Of a DNA stretch of 9,067 bases, positions 1-7,374 are shown in pieces. Every line of letters starts with the position of its first letter. Positions within the stretch are counted from its first letter, which is position 1. The notes under the pieces are model-generated. The model worked only from the letters and a program-made list of their open reading frames with translations. It was not told the origin of the DNA and made no database searches. The stretch is from Pseudopelobacter sp964601865 (GTDB lineage: Bacteria > Desulfobacterota > Desulfuromonadia > Geobacterales > Pseudopelobacteraceae): NCBI GenBank assembly GCA_964601865.1, contig CAZRPI010000138.1, positions 1 to 9,067 on the forward strand, given 5' to 3'. Both the position numbers and the translations under genes were made by a program.

Positions 1-1469
1 GTGATTCTCTTCCTGAACTTCCTCTCCAGCTCCTCCAGGCCGCGGCGCTCCTCGTCGTAAAGCAGGTCGGCGACCTGGGGATTCACGGATACCATGGCCT
101 TGGCGCCCCGGGAATCCAGCATTTCACGCCGCAGTTCGCGGAAGATCTCGTGGCAGATGGTCGTCTTGGATTTGATGTAGCCCCGTCCCTCGCAGTAGGA
201 GCAGGGTTCGCACATCATGCGGCCGATGCTCTCCCGCACCCTCTTGCGCGTCATCTCCACCAGCCCCAGGTCAGATATCTTCAGGATGTTGGTCTTGGAC
301 TTGTCGCTTTTCATGGCGTCCTCAAGGGCGGTGAAGACCTTGTCCCGGTTGACTTCCTTCTCCATGTCGATGAAATCGATGATGATGATGCCGCCGATGT
401 TTCGCAGGCGGAGCTGGTAAGCGATCTCCTTGACCGCCTCCAGATTGGTCTTGAGGATGGTGTCCTCCAGGTTGTGCTTGCCCACGAAGCGGCCGGTGTT
501 GACATCGACGGCAGTCAGCGCCTCGGTCTGCTCGATGATGATGTAGCCGCCCGATTTGAGCCACACCTTGCGTCCCAGGGCGCGGCTGATCTCCACTTCC
601 AGCCCGAAGTGGTCGAAAATCGGCTCCTCCTCGTCGTAGAGCTCGATGGAGTACTTCATCTTGGGCATGAAGGTGGTGATGAACTGGATGATCCGGTCGT
701 AGTCCGGTTTGGAGTCAACGATGATCTTGTCCACCTGTTCGGTGACGATGTCGCGCACCACTTTCTGGACCACGTCCAGGTCGGAATGGATCAGGCAGGG
801 GGCGGAGGCGTTCTCACCCCGTTTGGTGATCTCGCTCCAGAGGGTGGAGAGGTACTGCATGTCCGACAGCAGGTCCTCCTCGCTCTTCCCCTCGGAGACC
901 GTCCTCACGATGTAGCCGGCGCCGGGCTGTTTGAGCCGCTCCACGGTCAGGCGCAGGCGTTCGCGCTCCTCCTCGTCCTCGATGCGTCGGGAGATGCCCA
1001 CGTGGTCCACTGTCGGCATGTACACCAGATGCCGGCCGGGAAGGGAGATGTGGGAGGTGATCCGCGCCCCCTTGGTGCCGATGGGTTCCTTGGAGATCTG
1101 TACCAGCAGCTCCTGCCCCTCCTGGAGGAGTTCCTCGATGGGGTGCAGCGGCCTGAAGTCGTGGGGTTCCTCCCCGAGCTCTTCCCCGCTGGGCTCCAGC
1201 TCCTTCTTGCCGTTGTACAGCAGCGACTCGTATTCCTCGATGGCGTCGAAGACGTCCGCCACGTAGAGAAACGCGGCCTTCTCCAGGCCGATGTCTACGA
1301 ACGCAGCCTGCATGCCGGGGAGGACCCGGATGACGCGTCCCTTGTAGATGTTGCCGATGATCCCCTTCTCGCGCGTCCGTTCGATGTGCAGCTCCGCGAT
1401 GGTGCCGTTTTCGATCAGTGCGATGCGCGTCTCGTGGGAGGCGGCATTGATGACCAGTTCCGTTGCCAT
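1..1469 (-). CDS. rng: Ribonuclease G (RNase E/G family), 3' end beyond window
   Basis: This encodes a cytoplasmic single-strand endoribonuclease that, in the RNase E/G family, processes rRNA precursors and decays mRNA. The 489 residues present match the family in order. An S1 RNA-binding domain spans about residues 38-125, with an acidic insert near 75-110. The catalytic magnesium-binding aspartates are D322 in AVDVNTG and D365 in IIIIDFIDM. The zinc-link CxxC is C423/C426 in CSYCEGRG. The frame is open to the window edge, where only the extreme C-terminus is missing. The start ATG at 1469 is supported by AGGGG seven bases upstream. It lacks the long C-terminal scaffold of RNase E up to this point, so RNase G is preferred. 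It lies 43 bp downstream of the radical SAM gene on the same strand, with no terminator between, which suggests one operon. Confidence 0.95.
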   Translation of the reverse strand, partial: MATELVINAASHETRIALIENGTIAELHIERTREKGIIGNIYKGRVIRVLPGMQAAFVDIGLEKAAFLYVADVFDAIEEYESLLYNGKKELEPSGEELGEEPHDFRPLHPIEELLQEGQELLVQISKEPIGTKGARITSHISLPGRHLVYMPTVDHVGISRRIEDEEERERLRLTVERLKQPGAGYIVRTVSEGKSEEDLLSDMQYLSTLWSEITKRGENASAPCLIHSDLDVVQKVVRDIVTEQVDKIIVDSKPDYDRIIQFITTFMPKMKYSIELYDEEEPIFDHFGLEVEISRALGRKVWLKSGGYIIIEQTEALTAVDVNTGRFVGKHNLEDTILKTNLEAVKEIAYQLRLRNIGGIIIIDFIDMEKEVNRDKVFTALEDAMKSDKSKTNILKISDLGLVEMTRKRVRESIGRMMCEPCSYCEGRGYIKSKTTICHEIFRELRREMLDSRGAKAMVSVNPQVADLLYDEERRGLEELERKFRKRI

Positions 1470-1512
1470 GTCAAAACCCCTGTTGAATCAAATATACAAT
1501 AAATTTTATGGA

Positions 1513-3993
1513 TTACGCGGAGAAGATGACTTCCAGTTTCTCGACGCGTATCTCCTCGGCGCCCAGTTCGGCGTCACCGGTTATGGCCCGGCAGAACTCC
1601 AGGGGCTTGCCCCGGCGGCAGACCAGATTCATGGCGGCGCCGTCAACGGTCAGTTCAACCAGTTCCGGCCGCAGGTCGATGCTCTGGGTCTCACCCTTTT
1701 TCCTGCGCCGGATGACGTACTCATCCAGGGTGAGAAATTCCGCGCAGAGCCCGGCCAGGGTATCGGCCCACTGCGGCGGAAGGGTTACCCGGTAGCGGGT
1801 CCCGGTAATGATGGTGGACAGCGAGGGTGCCCTGGTGTCGATCGTTGCCGTCTCAAGAATCCGCAGACCCCGCGGGAGGACCAGGTTGAGACGGCGCGTG
1901 ATCTCGTCATCGGCAACGCCGGGCGCCACGAACATATCCATGTATTCGGCCACGGATTCCACGCCGACGGATGTCGCGGTGGCAAAGGAGAAGCGGGGAT
2001 GGGGGTGGAATCCCTGGGAGAAGATGATCGGAACGTTGGCGCGGCTCACGGCGCGGGTGAAGACGGTCAGCAGTTCCAGGTGGCTGAGGAAGCGCATGGC
2101 GCCCTGCTTGGCGAAGCGCAGGCGGACGCGGACCTTCCGGTCGTCGTCACCCGTGGCGGTCACCTCCGGGGTGGCGGGGGAGGGGGCCGAATCCGGGAAG
2201 CGGCGGTTTCTGACCTCGCTGAAGTCGCAGACGCCGCAGCCGGAGCATTCTCCGTGACGGCAATCCTTCGTGGCTCCGCCGGCTAGGGCCAGTTCCCTCT
2301 CCTTCAGCAGGAACCGGGTGGTTACGCCGCAGTCCAGGTGTTGCCAGGGGAGGGTTTCGTCAGTTTCCCGGCGCCGCAGGTACCACTCCGGCCGGATGCC
2401 GCACTCCTCGAAGGCCCGCAGCCAGCGGTCAAGGGAGAAGTGATCCCCCCAGCCGTCGAAACGGCACCCCAGTTCCACCGCTCGAACCAGGACGGTTGCC
2501 AGCCGCCGGTCGCCGCGGGCGAAAACCCCCTCCATGAAGGAGAGGGCCGCGTCATGCCACTTGAAGTTCAGTTTCCGCTTCTTCAGGTCGCAGTGCAGCT
2601 GGTACTGCAGCTCCCTGATCCGGTCGATGGAGATCTGCGGCTCCCACTGGAACGGGGTATGGGCCTTGGGGACGAAGGTGCTCACCGAGACGCCGACCTC
2701 GCCTCCCGTGCCCGCCCGTTTGCCCTGATCCTTGACCCGGCGGGCCAGGATGGAGATCTGCTCCACATCTTCGGGCGTTTCGCCCGGCAGGCCGATCATG
2801 AAATAGAGCTTGATGGAACGCCATCCGGCCCGGTAGACGTTGAAGGCGGTCTCCAGCAGGTCCTGCTCCGTGATCCCCTTGTTGATGATCCCGCGCATCC
2901 GCTCGCTTCCCGCCTCGGGCGCCAGGGTGAAGCCGGTCTTGCGCACTTTTTTGATCTCGTTGATCAGCTCATCAGTCAGGGTGCCGACCCGCAGCGATGG
3001 CAGCGACAGGGCGATGCGGTCCCCGGCGTAGAGCCGCATCAGGTGGGTGATGAGGGGTGATACGCAGGAGTAGTCACCGCTGGAGAGGGAGAGGAGGGAG
3101 ATCTCGTCGTACCCGGTGGCGGCCAGGGTCTTTTTCACCAGTTCCAGGATGGTTTCGGCCGAACGCTCCCGCAGCGGCCGGTAGACGTAGCCCGCCTGGC
3201 AGAAACGGCAGCCGCGGGTGCAGCCGCGGGCAATCTCCACCGCCACCCGGTCGTGCACCGTCTTCATGAACGGCACCACCGGGTCGGTGGGGTAGGGGGC
3301 GCCGTCCAGGTCCCTCAGGAACCTGCGGCGGACGGTGGTGTATCCCGGCTTCAGGGGAGTGATCTCCGCGATGGTCCCGTCCCCGTTGTAGCGCGGCTCG
3401 AAAAGCGCAGGGATGTAGATCCCCTCGATCTTCGCCAGCCGCTCCAGCAGGGCCGTCCGGTTCTCCCCGGTCCTCTTCGATTCCATGACCGCCTCGGCGA
3501 TGTCGCGGATCGCCTCCTCGCCGTCGCCCAAAAGGACGGCGTCGAGGAACGGCGCGAGCGGTTCCGGATTGTAGGCGCAGGGGCCGCCGGCCAGTATCAG
3601 CGGGAAACTCTCATCGCGCTCGGCTGAGTAGAACGGAATCCCGGCCAGCCGCATCATGTTCAGGATGTTGGTGTAGGAGAGCTCGTACTGGAGGGTGAAG
3701 CCGATCAGGTCGCACTCCGCCAGGGGGGTGGCGGTTTCCAGGGTGGCCAGTGGTGCATCTTCGGCCTCAATCTGGGATTCCATGTCCGGCCAGGGGGCAA
3801 ACGCCCGCTCGGCCGCGACCCCCTCCATGTCGTTGAGGATGCGGTAGAGGATGCGCAGTCCCAGGTGGCTCATGCCGACCTCGTAGACATCGGGAAAGGC
3901 GAGGGCGATGCGCAGTGCGGCGGACTCCTTGCGGACGGAGCCCATTTCATTGCCCATGTAGCGGGCCGGTTTTTCGACGGCGAGAAGATTCAT
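1513..3993 (-). CDS. Fused B12-binding-like radical SAM protein with C-terminal DUF2344 (TIGR03960 + TIGR03936)
   Basis: This is an 826-aa protein of unknown reaction. Residues 1-240 resemble the B12-binding-like N-terminus of TIGR03960 proteins (LAGGPCAYNPEPLAPF near 134-149). A radical SAM core follows, with the iron-sulfur ligands C258, C262 and C265 in CTRGCRFC. A second cysteine cluster (C578, C583, C586, C589) precedes a DUF2344/TIGR03936 domain at about 619-826. In other bacteria the two halves are often adjacent separate genes; here they are fused. I chose ATG 3993 because the product then begins at the conserved VEKPARYMGNE segment, and AAAGGA lies about 13 bases upstream. An in-frame ATG at 4029 has no ribosome-binding site. 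The open frame continues to 4326, but that extension is only antisense to tRNA-Leu. The rng neighbour hints at a role near RNA or ribosome metabolism; this is inference. Confidence 0.92.
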   Translation of the reverse strand: MNLLAVEKPARYMGNEMGSVRKESAALRIALAFPDVYEVGMSHLGLRILYRILNDMEGVAAERAFAPWPDMESQIEAEDAPLATLETATPLAECDLIGFTLQYELSYTNILNMMRLAGIPFYSAERDESFPLILAGGPCAYNPEPLAPFLDAVLLGDGEEAIRDIAEAVMESKRTGENRTALLERLAKIEGIYIPALFEPRYNGDGTIAEITPLKPGYTTVRRRFLRDLDGAPYPTDPVVPFMKTVHDRVAVEIARGCTRGCRFCQAGYVYRPLRERSAETILELVKKTLAATGYDEISLLSLSSGDYSCVSPLITHLMRLYAGDRIALSLPSLRVGTLTDELINEIKKVRKTGFTLAPEAGSERMRGIINKGITEQDLLETAFNVYRAGWRSIKLYFMIGLPGETPEDVEQISILARRVKDQGKRAGTGGEVGVSVSTFVPKAHTPFQWEPQISIDRIRELQYQLHCDLKKRKLNFKWHDAALSFMEGVFARGDRRLATVLVRAVELGCRFDGWGDHFSLDRWLRAFEECGIRPEWYLRRRETDETLPWQHLDCGVTTRFLLKERELALAGGATKDCRHGECSGCGVCDFSEVRNRRFPDSAPSPATPEVTATGDDDRKVRVRLRFAKQGAMRFLSHLELLTVFTRAVSRANVPIIFSQGFHPHPRFSFATATSVGVESVAEYMDMFVAPGVADDEITRRLNLVLPRGLRILETATIDTRAPSLSTIITGTRYRVTLPPQWADTLAGLCAEFLTLDEYVIRRRKKGETQSIDLRPELVELTVDGAAMNLVCRRGKPLEFCRAITGDAELGAEEIRVEKLEVIFSA

Positions 3994-4094
3994 GTGTGCA
4001 GCGTATTCCTTTATGGGGCGCGGCGTCATCGACGGGAACCGGCCGAAGCCGCGTGAAAGGCGGGCAGGGGTGTAGTCGGCCGGTCGTTCCGTTC

Positions 4095-4109
4095 CGGCAA
4101 GTATTGCCG
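4095..4109. promoter_or_regulatory. Inverted repeat near the radical SAM operon promoter
   Basis: CGGCAA-GTA-TTGCCG is a perfect 6-bp inverted repeat with a 3-nt centre. It sits just downstream of the possible minus-strand promoter, where an operator or a small leader hairpin could lie. No regulator can be named from the sequence. Confidence 0.25.
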
Positions 4110-4125
4110 ACGCCGGTGCAATCGT

Positions 4126-4154
4126 TGTATGGGACAGGGTCTGAAATGTATCAA
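4126..4154 (-). promoter_or_regulatory. Possible promoter for the radical SAM-rng operon
   Basis: On the minus strand, TTGATA (4149-4154, five of six consensus bases) is followed after 17 bp by CATACA (4126-4131, only three of six). Spacing is ideal but the -10 is poor. It would give a leader of roughly 125 nt before the ATG at 3993. Confidence 0.3.
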
Positions 4155-4196
4155 AACAGGAGTGATGATGGCAAGGGAATACCCTGATTTTTTTTC

Positions 4197-4226
4197 TTGC
4201 CAAGTGCGCATGGTGAATGGTATAAG
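4197..4226 (+). promoter_or_regulatory. Promoter of tRNA-Leu
   Basis: TTGCCA (4197-4202) and TATAAG (4221-4226) are separated by 18 bp, each matching five of six sigma70 consensus bases. The expected transcription start is near 4233, only a few bases before the mature tRNA 5' end at 4239, as is common for single tRNA genes. Confidence 0.7.
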
Positions 4227-4238
4227 CATACTTCCATT

Positions 4239-4325
4239 GCCGAAGTGGTGGAATTGGTAGACACGCAAGATTCAGGTTCTTGTGCTCGCAAGGGTGTGCT
4301 GGTTCGAGTCCAGTCTTCGGCACCA
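4239..4325 (+). tRNA. tRNA-Leu, anticodon CAG, with encoded CCA
   Basis: A complete class II tRNA. The acceptor arms GCCGAAG and CTTCGGC pair over 7 bp, followed by discriminator A and an encoded CCA (4323-4325). The D-loop contains AATTGGTAGA. The anticodon stem CAAGA/TCTTG encloses the loop TTCAGGT, giving anticodon CAG, which reads CTG. A long variable arm follows, then the T-arm GCTGG-TTCGAGT-CCAGT. The long variable arm together with CAG identifies leucine. It has its own promoter and terminator and is transcribed away from the radical SAM-rng operon. Confidence 0.97.
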
Positions 4326-4334
4326 CAAAAAATC

Positions 4335-4371
4335 AAGGGGTTGCGATAATTGATTCGCAGCCCCTTTTTTT
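4335..4371 (+). terminator. Rho-independent terminator of tRNA-Leu
   Basis: A 12-bp stem pairs AAGGGGTTGCGA (4335-4346) with TCGCAGCCCCTT (4355-4366), including one G-T pair and an 8-nt loop. It runs into seven Ts (4365-4371). It starts about 10 bases after the tRNA CCA end. Confidence 0.9.
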
Positions 4372-4393
4372 GTGCTTCCTGAATGCAGCAGTG

Positions 4394-4430
4394 AAAAGCC
4401 GCCTTCGGCATCTCGCTGAAGGCGGCTTTT
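4394..4430. terminator. Bidirectional terminator between tRNA-Leu and the 104-aa gene
   Basis: A perfect 13-bp stem pairs AAAAGCCGCCTTC (4394-4406) with GAAGGCGGCTTTT (4418-4430) around an 11-nt loop. Because the arms end in A4 and T4, it could work in both directions. It lies 63 bp past the stop codon of the minus-strand gene at 4494-4808, so it most likely ends that transcript and backs up the tRNA terminator. Confidence 0.75.
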
Positions 4431-4493
4431 GCATTGTGCGTAGTTTGAAAATCAAGAACGGTGCGGTTTCGTATCAGTTCAAGACGCTCTCAA

Positions 4494-4808
4494 CTAAAAA
4501 CCCTTGCAGATACCGCTGTAATCTTCCAGATCGTTTTCACCCGAGACAAGATGGTCAAGCTCCAGGCCGGTCGGGCGGTCGCAGGGAGTAAGGGGGAATT
4601 TCTTGTCAATGAAGTTTTTCTCCCCGGTCATTTGTTTCGGGATGGCGGCGTAAAACACATTTTCACCCGCCGCGTCATCGGTTTTTTTGAACAGGGCCAA
4701 TCCGGACGTTCCCCCGGTCGCTATCAGCAGGTCGGTGAACAGTTCCTGCGCATTTTTGGCGGCAGTGACGTTGTCAATCTTCAGGGTAAATCTGTACCAT
4801 TCAATCAT
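4494..4808 (-). CDS. Small conserved-looking protein of unknown function (104 aa)
   Basis: I do not recognise this family. The product is an acidic-looking soluble protein with no signal peptide or membrane segment. It starts MIEWYRFTLKIDN and contains the segment LTPCDRPTGLELDHLVSGEND near the C-terminus. The start at 4808 is well supported: AAGGAGG (4814-4820) lies five bases upstream, whereas the upstream in-frame ATG at 4829 has no such site. A good promoter (4846-4874) and a terminator hairpin (4394-4430) make it a complete single-gene transcription unit. It is divergent from hsdM. Nothing in the sequence ties it to restriction-modification, and it may be an ordinary chromosomal gene next to the island. 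Confidence 0.8.
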   Translation of the reverse strand: MIEWYRFTLKIDNVTAAKNAQELFTDLLIATGGTSGLALFKKTDDAAGENVFYAAIPKQMTGEKNFIDKKFPLTPCDRPTGLELDHLVSGENDLEDYSGICKGF

Positions 4809-4845
4809 GGCACCCTCCTTTGTTTTCACACTTCATGGACATGCT

Positions 4846-4874
4846 GTTGTAAGCTCTTGATCAAACCAAGTCAA
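4846..4874 (-). promoter_or_regulatory. Promoter of the 104-aa gene
   Basis: On the minus strand, TTGACT (4869-4874) is followed after 17 bp by TACAAC (4846-4851), matching five and four of six consensus bases. The start point would be near 4839, about 30 nt before the ATG at 4808. Confidence 0.55.
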
Positions 4875-4897
4875 CCAAAATGGCGCTCTGGTGTTTG

Positions 4898-4926
4898 TTG
4901 ACATCAATGGTGAAAAAGCGTATTAA
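4898..4926 (+). promoter_or_regulatory. Promoter reading toward hsdM
   Basis: A perfect TTGACA (4898-4903), a 17-bp spacer and TATTAA (4921-4926) point toward hsdM. The expected start is near 4933, giving a leader of about 145 nt that contains the hairpin at 4986-5026. An alternative, closer -10 (GATAAT, 5043-5048) exists but has no recognisable -35. Confidence 0.6.
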
Positions 4927-4985
4927 AAATCATTCAATAATGTGGTGTTGTTTGGGAGTTGCGCCAAGGGAAAAAATTGTTATTC

Positions 4986-5026
4986 AAAAGCCGCAACGGG
5001 CAGCAAGATGCTGAGGGGCGGCTTTT
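4986..5026 (+). terminator. Terminator-like hairpin in the hsdM leader
   Basis: AAAAGCCGC (4986-4994) pairs with GCGGCTTTT (5018-5026). Inside the loop, CAGCA and TGCTG (5001-5005, 5009-5013) form a second 5-bp stem. The T-rich stretch TTTTGTTTTGTT follows. It lies between the best hsdM promoter and the hsdM start. It could be an attenuator, a terminator of an older upstream unit, or a bidirectional terminator. Confidence 0.5.
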
Positions 5027-5078
5027 GTTTTGTTCGAGGCCTGATAATTCAGCCTCCATCTACATGACCGGAGTTTGC

Positions 5079-6886
5079 ATGTCCGAAGAACAGTTCCTGA
5101 ACGATCTGGAAAAGAAGCTCTGGACCGCCGCCGACAAGCTGCGCTCCACCCTGGACGCCGCCCAGTACAAGCATGCGGTGCTGGGGCTTTTGTTCATCAA
5201 ATATGTTTCCGATGCCTTTGATATCCGCCGCACGGAACTGATGGTCCAGTTCCGGAATCCGAAGCACGACTATTTCCTCGATCCGGATGATTTTAATACC
5301 GATGAAGAATACCGGAAAGAGATCGAGTCAGAGCTGGAGGTCCGCGACTATTACACTGAGAAGAACGTCTTCTGGGTGCCAGCGCTGGGGCGTTGGGAAA
5401 ATCTGCAAAACAACTCCAAGCTGCCGCCGGGGACGAAGATCCAAATCAAAAACGGCAAAACCGAATCCTACGAGATCCGCAGCGTTGGCCGTCTGATCGA
5501 CGACGCCCTGGACGCCATCGAGAAGGACAACCCCAAGCTGAAAGGGGTGCTCAACAAGCAGTACGGCCGCCTGCAGATTGACCAGGCCAAGCTGGGCGAA
5601 CTGATCGACCTCATCGCCACCATTCCCTTTGTCCACGAGTCGCTTCAGGCCAAGGATATCCTCGGCCATGTCTACGAATACTTCCTCGGCCAGTTCGCCC
5701 TGGCGGAAGGGAAGAAGGGCGGCCAGTTCTACACGCCCAAGTCCATTGTCACCCTGATCGTCGAGATGCTCCAGCCCTACCAGGGGCGCGTCTACGACCC
5801 GGCCATGGGCTCGGGCGGGTTCTTCGTGCAAAGCGAGCAATTCATCAAGGAACATGGCGGCAAGCTGGGCAATGTCTCCATCTACGGCCAGGAGTACAAC
5901 CACACCACCTNNNNNNNNNNNNNNNNNNNNNNNNNNNNNNNNNNNNNNNNNNNNNNNNNNNNNNNNNNNNNNNNNNNNNNNNNNNNNNNNNNNNNNNNNN
6001 NNNNNNNNNNGGCGGCAAGCTGGGCAATGTCTCCATCTACGGCCAGGAGTACAACCACACCACCTGGCAGCTGGCGGCCATGAACATGGTCATCCGCGGC
6101 CTCGACTTCAACTTTGGCAAGGAGCCGGCCAACAGTTTTACCAACGACCAGCACCCCGACCTGCGCGCCGACTACATCATGGCTAATCCACCTTTCAACA
6201 TGAAGGAGTGGGACATTGGTGTGAAGGACGACGACCCGCGCTGGCAGTACGGCCGCCCGCCCACCGGCAACGCCAACTTCGCCTGGTTGCAGCACATGCT
6301 CTACCACCTGGCCCCCAACGGCTCCATGGGACTGCTCTTGGCCAACGGCTCCATGAGTTCCAACACCAACACCGAGGGGGATATCCGCCGGGCACTGGTG
6401 GAGAACGATCTGGTGGAGTGCATGGTTGCCCTGCCGGGACAGCTCTTCACCAATACCCAGATTCCGGCCTGCATCTGGTTTTTGACCCGCAACAAGAAGG
6501 CGCGGGGGAACTTGGCTGATCGCTCCGGGAAGGTGCTCTTTATCGACGCAAGAAATCTCGGTTACATGAAGGACCGCGTGCTGCGCGACTTCAAGGCGGA
6601 GGATATCGCCAAGGTGGCTGATACTTTTCACGCGTGGCAAAAAGGTGAAGGCTACGCAAACGAGGCTGGTTTCTGCTGCTCGGCAACGCTGGATGACATC
6701 AAGAAGCACGACTATGTGCTGACTCCGGGACGTTATGTGGGTGCGCCGGATGAGGTGGAAGATGGCGAGCCATTTGCCGAGAAGATGGCGCGGTTGACGG
6801 CGCAGTTGCGGGAGCAGTTTGAGAAAAGCGCAGAGTTGGAGGATCGGATCAAGCGGAATCTGGCGGGGCTTGGGTATGGACTGTAA
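5079..6886 (+). CDS. hsdM: Type I restriction-modification DNA methyltransferase subunit HsdM (interrupted by an assembly gap)
   Basis: HsdM transfers a methyl group from S-adenosylmethionine to adenine and, with HsdS, forms the modification core of a type I restriction enzyme. The helical N-terminal domain starts SEEQFLNDLEKKLWTAADKL. The SAM-binding motif is DPAMGSGGFF (D240 onward), preceded by GGQFYTPKSIV. The catalytic motif IV is NPPF (318-321 after gap repair). ATG 5079 has GGAG five bases upstream; the earlier in-frame ATGs at 4959 and 5064 are less likely. Ns fill 5911-6010, and the reading frame differs across them. Joining 5910 to 6066, justified by an exact 55-bp duplication, restores a continuous frame (YNHTT-WQLAAMNMV) of 550 residues ending GLGYGL. 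As written in this sequence the gene would be called as two fragments; I believe it is intact. Its usual partner hsdS lies about 1.3 kb downstream. Confidence 0.95.
5856..5910 (+). repeat. Left copy of 55-bp exact duplication flanking the gap
   Basis: The 55 bases ending at the first N are identical to 6011-6065. Both encode the same HsdM segment (GGKLGNVSIYGQEYNHTT). This is the pattern of two contig ends sharing an unmerged overlap rather than a biological repeat. Confidence 0.95.
5911..6010. other. Assembly gap (100 Ns), probably of true length minus 55 bp
   Basis: Exactly 100 Ns is the conventional placeholder for a gap of unknown size. The flanking contig ends overlap by 55 bp, and merging them gives an uninterrupted hsdM frame. 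Most likely no sequence is missing. Confidence 0.95.
6011..6065 (+). repeat. Right copy of 55-bp exact duplication flanking the gap
   Basis: Identical to 5856-5910. The hsdM frame resumes at codon TGG formed by T5910 (or T6065) plus 6066-6067. Confidence 0.95.
6847..6878 (+). repeat. hsdM 3'-end repeat, copy 1 (inside hsdM)
   Basis: This 32-bp segment, encoding IKRNLAGLGY at the HsdM C-terminus, matches 8146-8177 at 29 of 32 positions. It marks the left side of the segment now separating hsdM from hsdS. Confidence 0.85.
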
Positions 6887-7073
6887 AATATCAACCATTT
6901 GTTGCTGGATCACCCAGTTGAAATTTGGAAGTCACTGATTTCCGATTTGCCCTTTAACACAAGCCAAACTTCAATCGCTGGTTAGAGAAATTGATTGTTG
7001 GATTTGGCAGACACTGCCCGCCAAATTGCTAAAGCCTTTTTTGCACATACACGGATTTTGTCAGGGATGGGTT
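6887..7073. other. Non-coding stretch after hsdM
   Basis: These 187 bases are more AT-rich than hsdM. I see no convincing gene, terminator or promoter. The ATG at 6876 overlapping the hsdM stop opens only a 20-codon frame. It could be decayed sequence from whatever originally followed hsdM. Confidence 0.5.
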
Positions 7074-7286
7074 ATGGAATCAGAAGAGCAAACCGTAATT
7101 ATTGATGCAATGTTTGATACTGAAAAGGTCGATTCTCCGTTTGGCAAGCGCTATGGGAGTGAAAAGCTGGTTCTGACTGCCGAACACTTGCAAGCACTAC
7201 AACAGAGCAAGACACTTGTAGTTGATGTTCTGGGTGAATATGTCCTGTTCGTTGAGATGGATAAGTCGATCCGGGAACAACAATAA
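7074..7286 (+). CDS. Small ORF of unknown function (70 aa)
   Basis: I do not recognise this protein. It starts MESEEQTVIIDAMFDTEK and contains LTAEHLQALQQSKTLVVDVLGEYVLFVEMD, a pattern of alternating hydrophobic residues that suggests a small folded beta-rich domain. There is no signal peptide or membrane helix. I prefer ATG 7074 over the in-frame ATG at 7026 because a purine-rich AGGGATGG lies just upstream and the region before it looks non-coding. It sits alone between hsdM and the RAYT gene on the same strand, in the segment that appears inserted between hsdM and hsdS. A cargo gene or a small regulator is possible, but nothing in the sequence decides this. Confidence 0.5.
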   Translation: MESEEQTVIIDAMFDTEKVDSPFGKRYGSEKLVLTAEHLQALQQSKTLVVDVLGEYVLFVEMDKSIREQQ

Positions 7287-7374
7287 ATGATGCACTCGTA
7301 CATTTGATTTGTCATGCCTGACTGGCCCTATCAGATATCCATGATTTCATTGGGTTACTCACACCTGTCAAAAC

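Noticed and set aside
378..390. GAT triplet run that looks like a microsatellite
   Set aside because: It encodes the conserved isoleucine run just before catalytic D365 of RNase G, so protein constraint explains it.
150..1502. Long plus-strand open frame (450 codons) opposite rng
   Set aside because: It is the antisense shadow of the rng coding sequence; the minus strand holds all catalytic motifs of RNase G.
1348..2286. Plus-strand open frame of 312 codons
   Set aside because: It spans the rng start and the radical SAM C-terminus on the opposite strand, with no family resemblance and no ribosome-binding site.
4170..4201. GGCAAG/CTTGCC inverted repeat with inner AGGG/CCCT and a T-run upstream of tRNA-Leu
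   Set aside because: It overlaps the tRNA promoter -35 and there is no plus-strand gene upstream to terminate; the stem is long-looped and weak.
4151..4411. Minus-strand 86-codon frame containing a WTRTSTPLRAQEPESCVSTNSTTSA-like stretch, given here only by its ends
   Set aside because: This is the well-known false protein obtained by translating the antisense of a tRNA-Leu gene.
5911..6010. Insertion or frameshift disrupting hsdM
   Set aside because: The Ns plus the exact 55-bp flanking overlap explain the frame change without a biological lesion.
6876..6938. Short frame starting at the ATG overlapping the hsdM stop codon
   Set aside because: Only 20 codons with no similarity to HsdS; it may mark where the next gene once began but cannot be supported as a gene.
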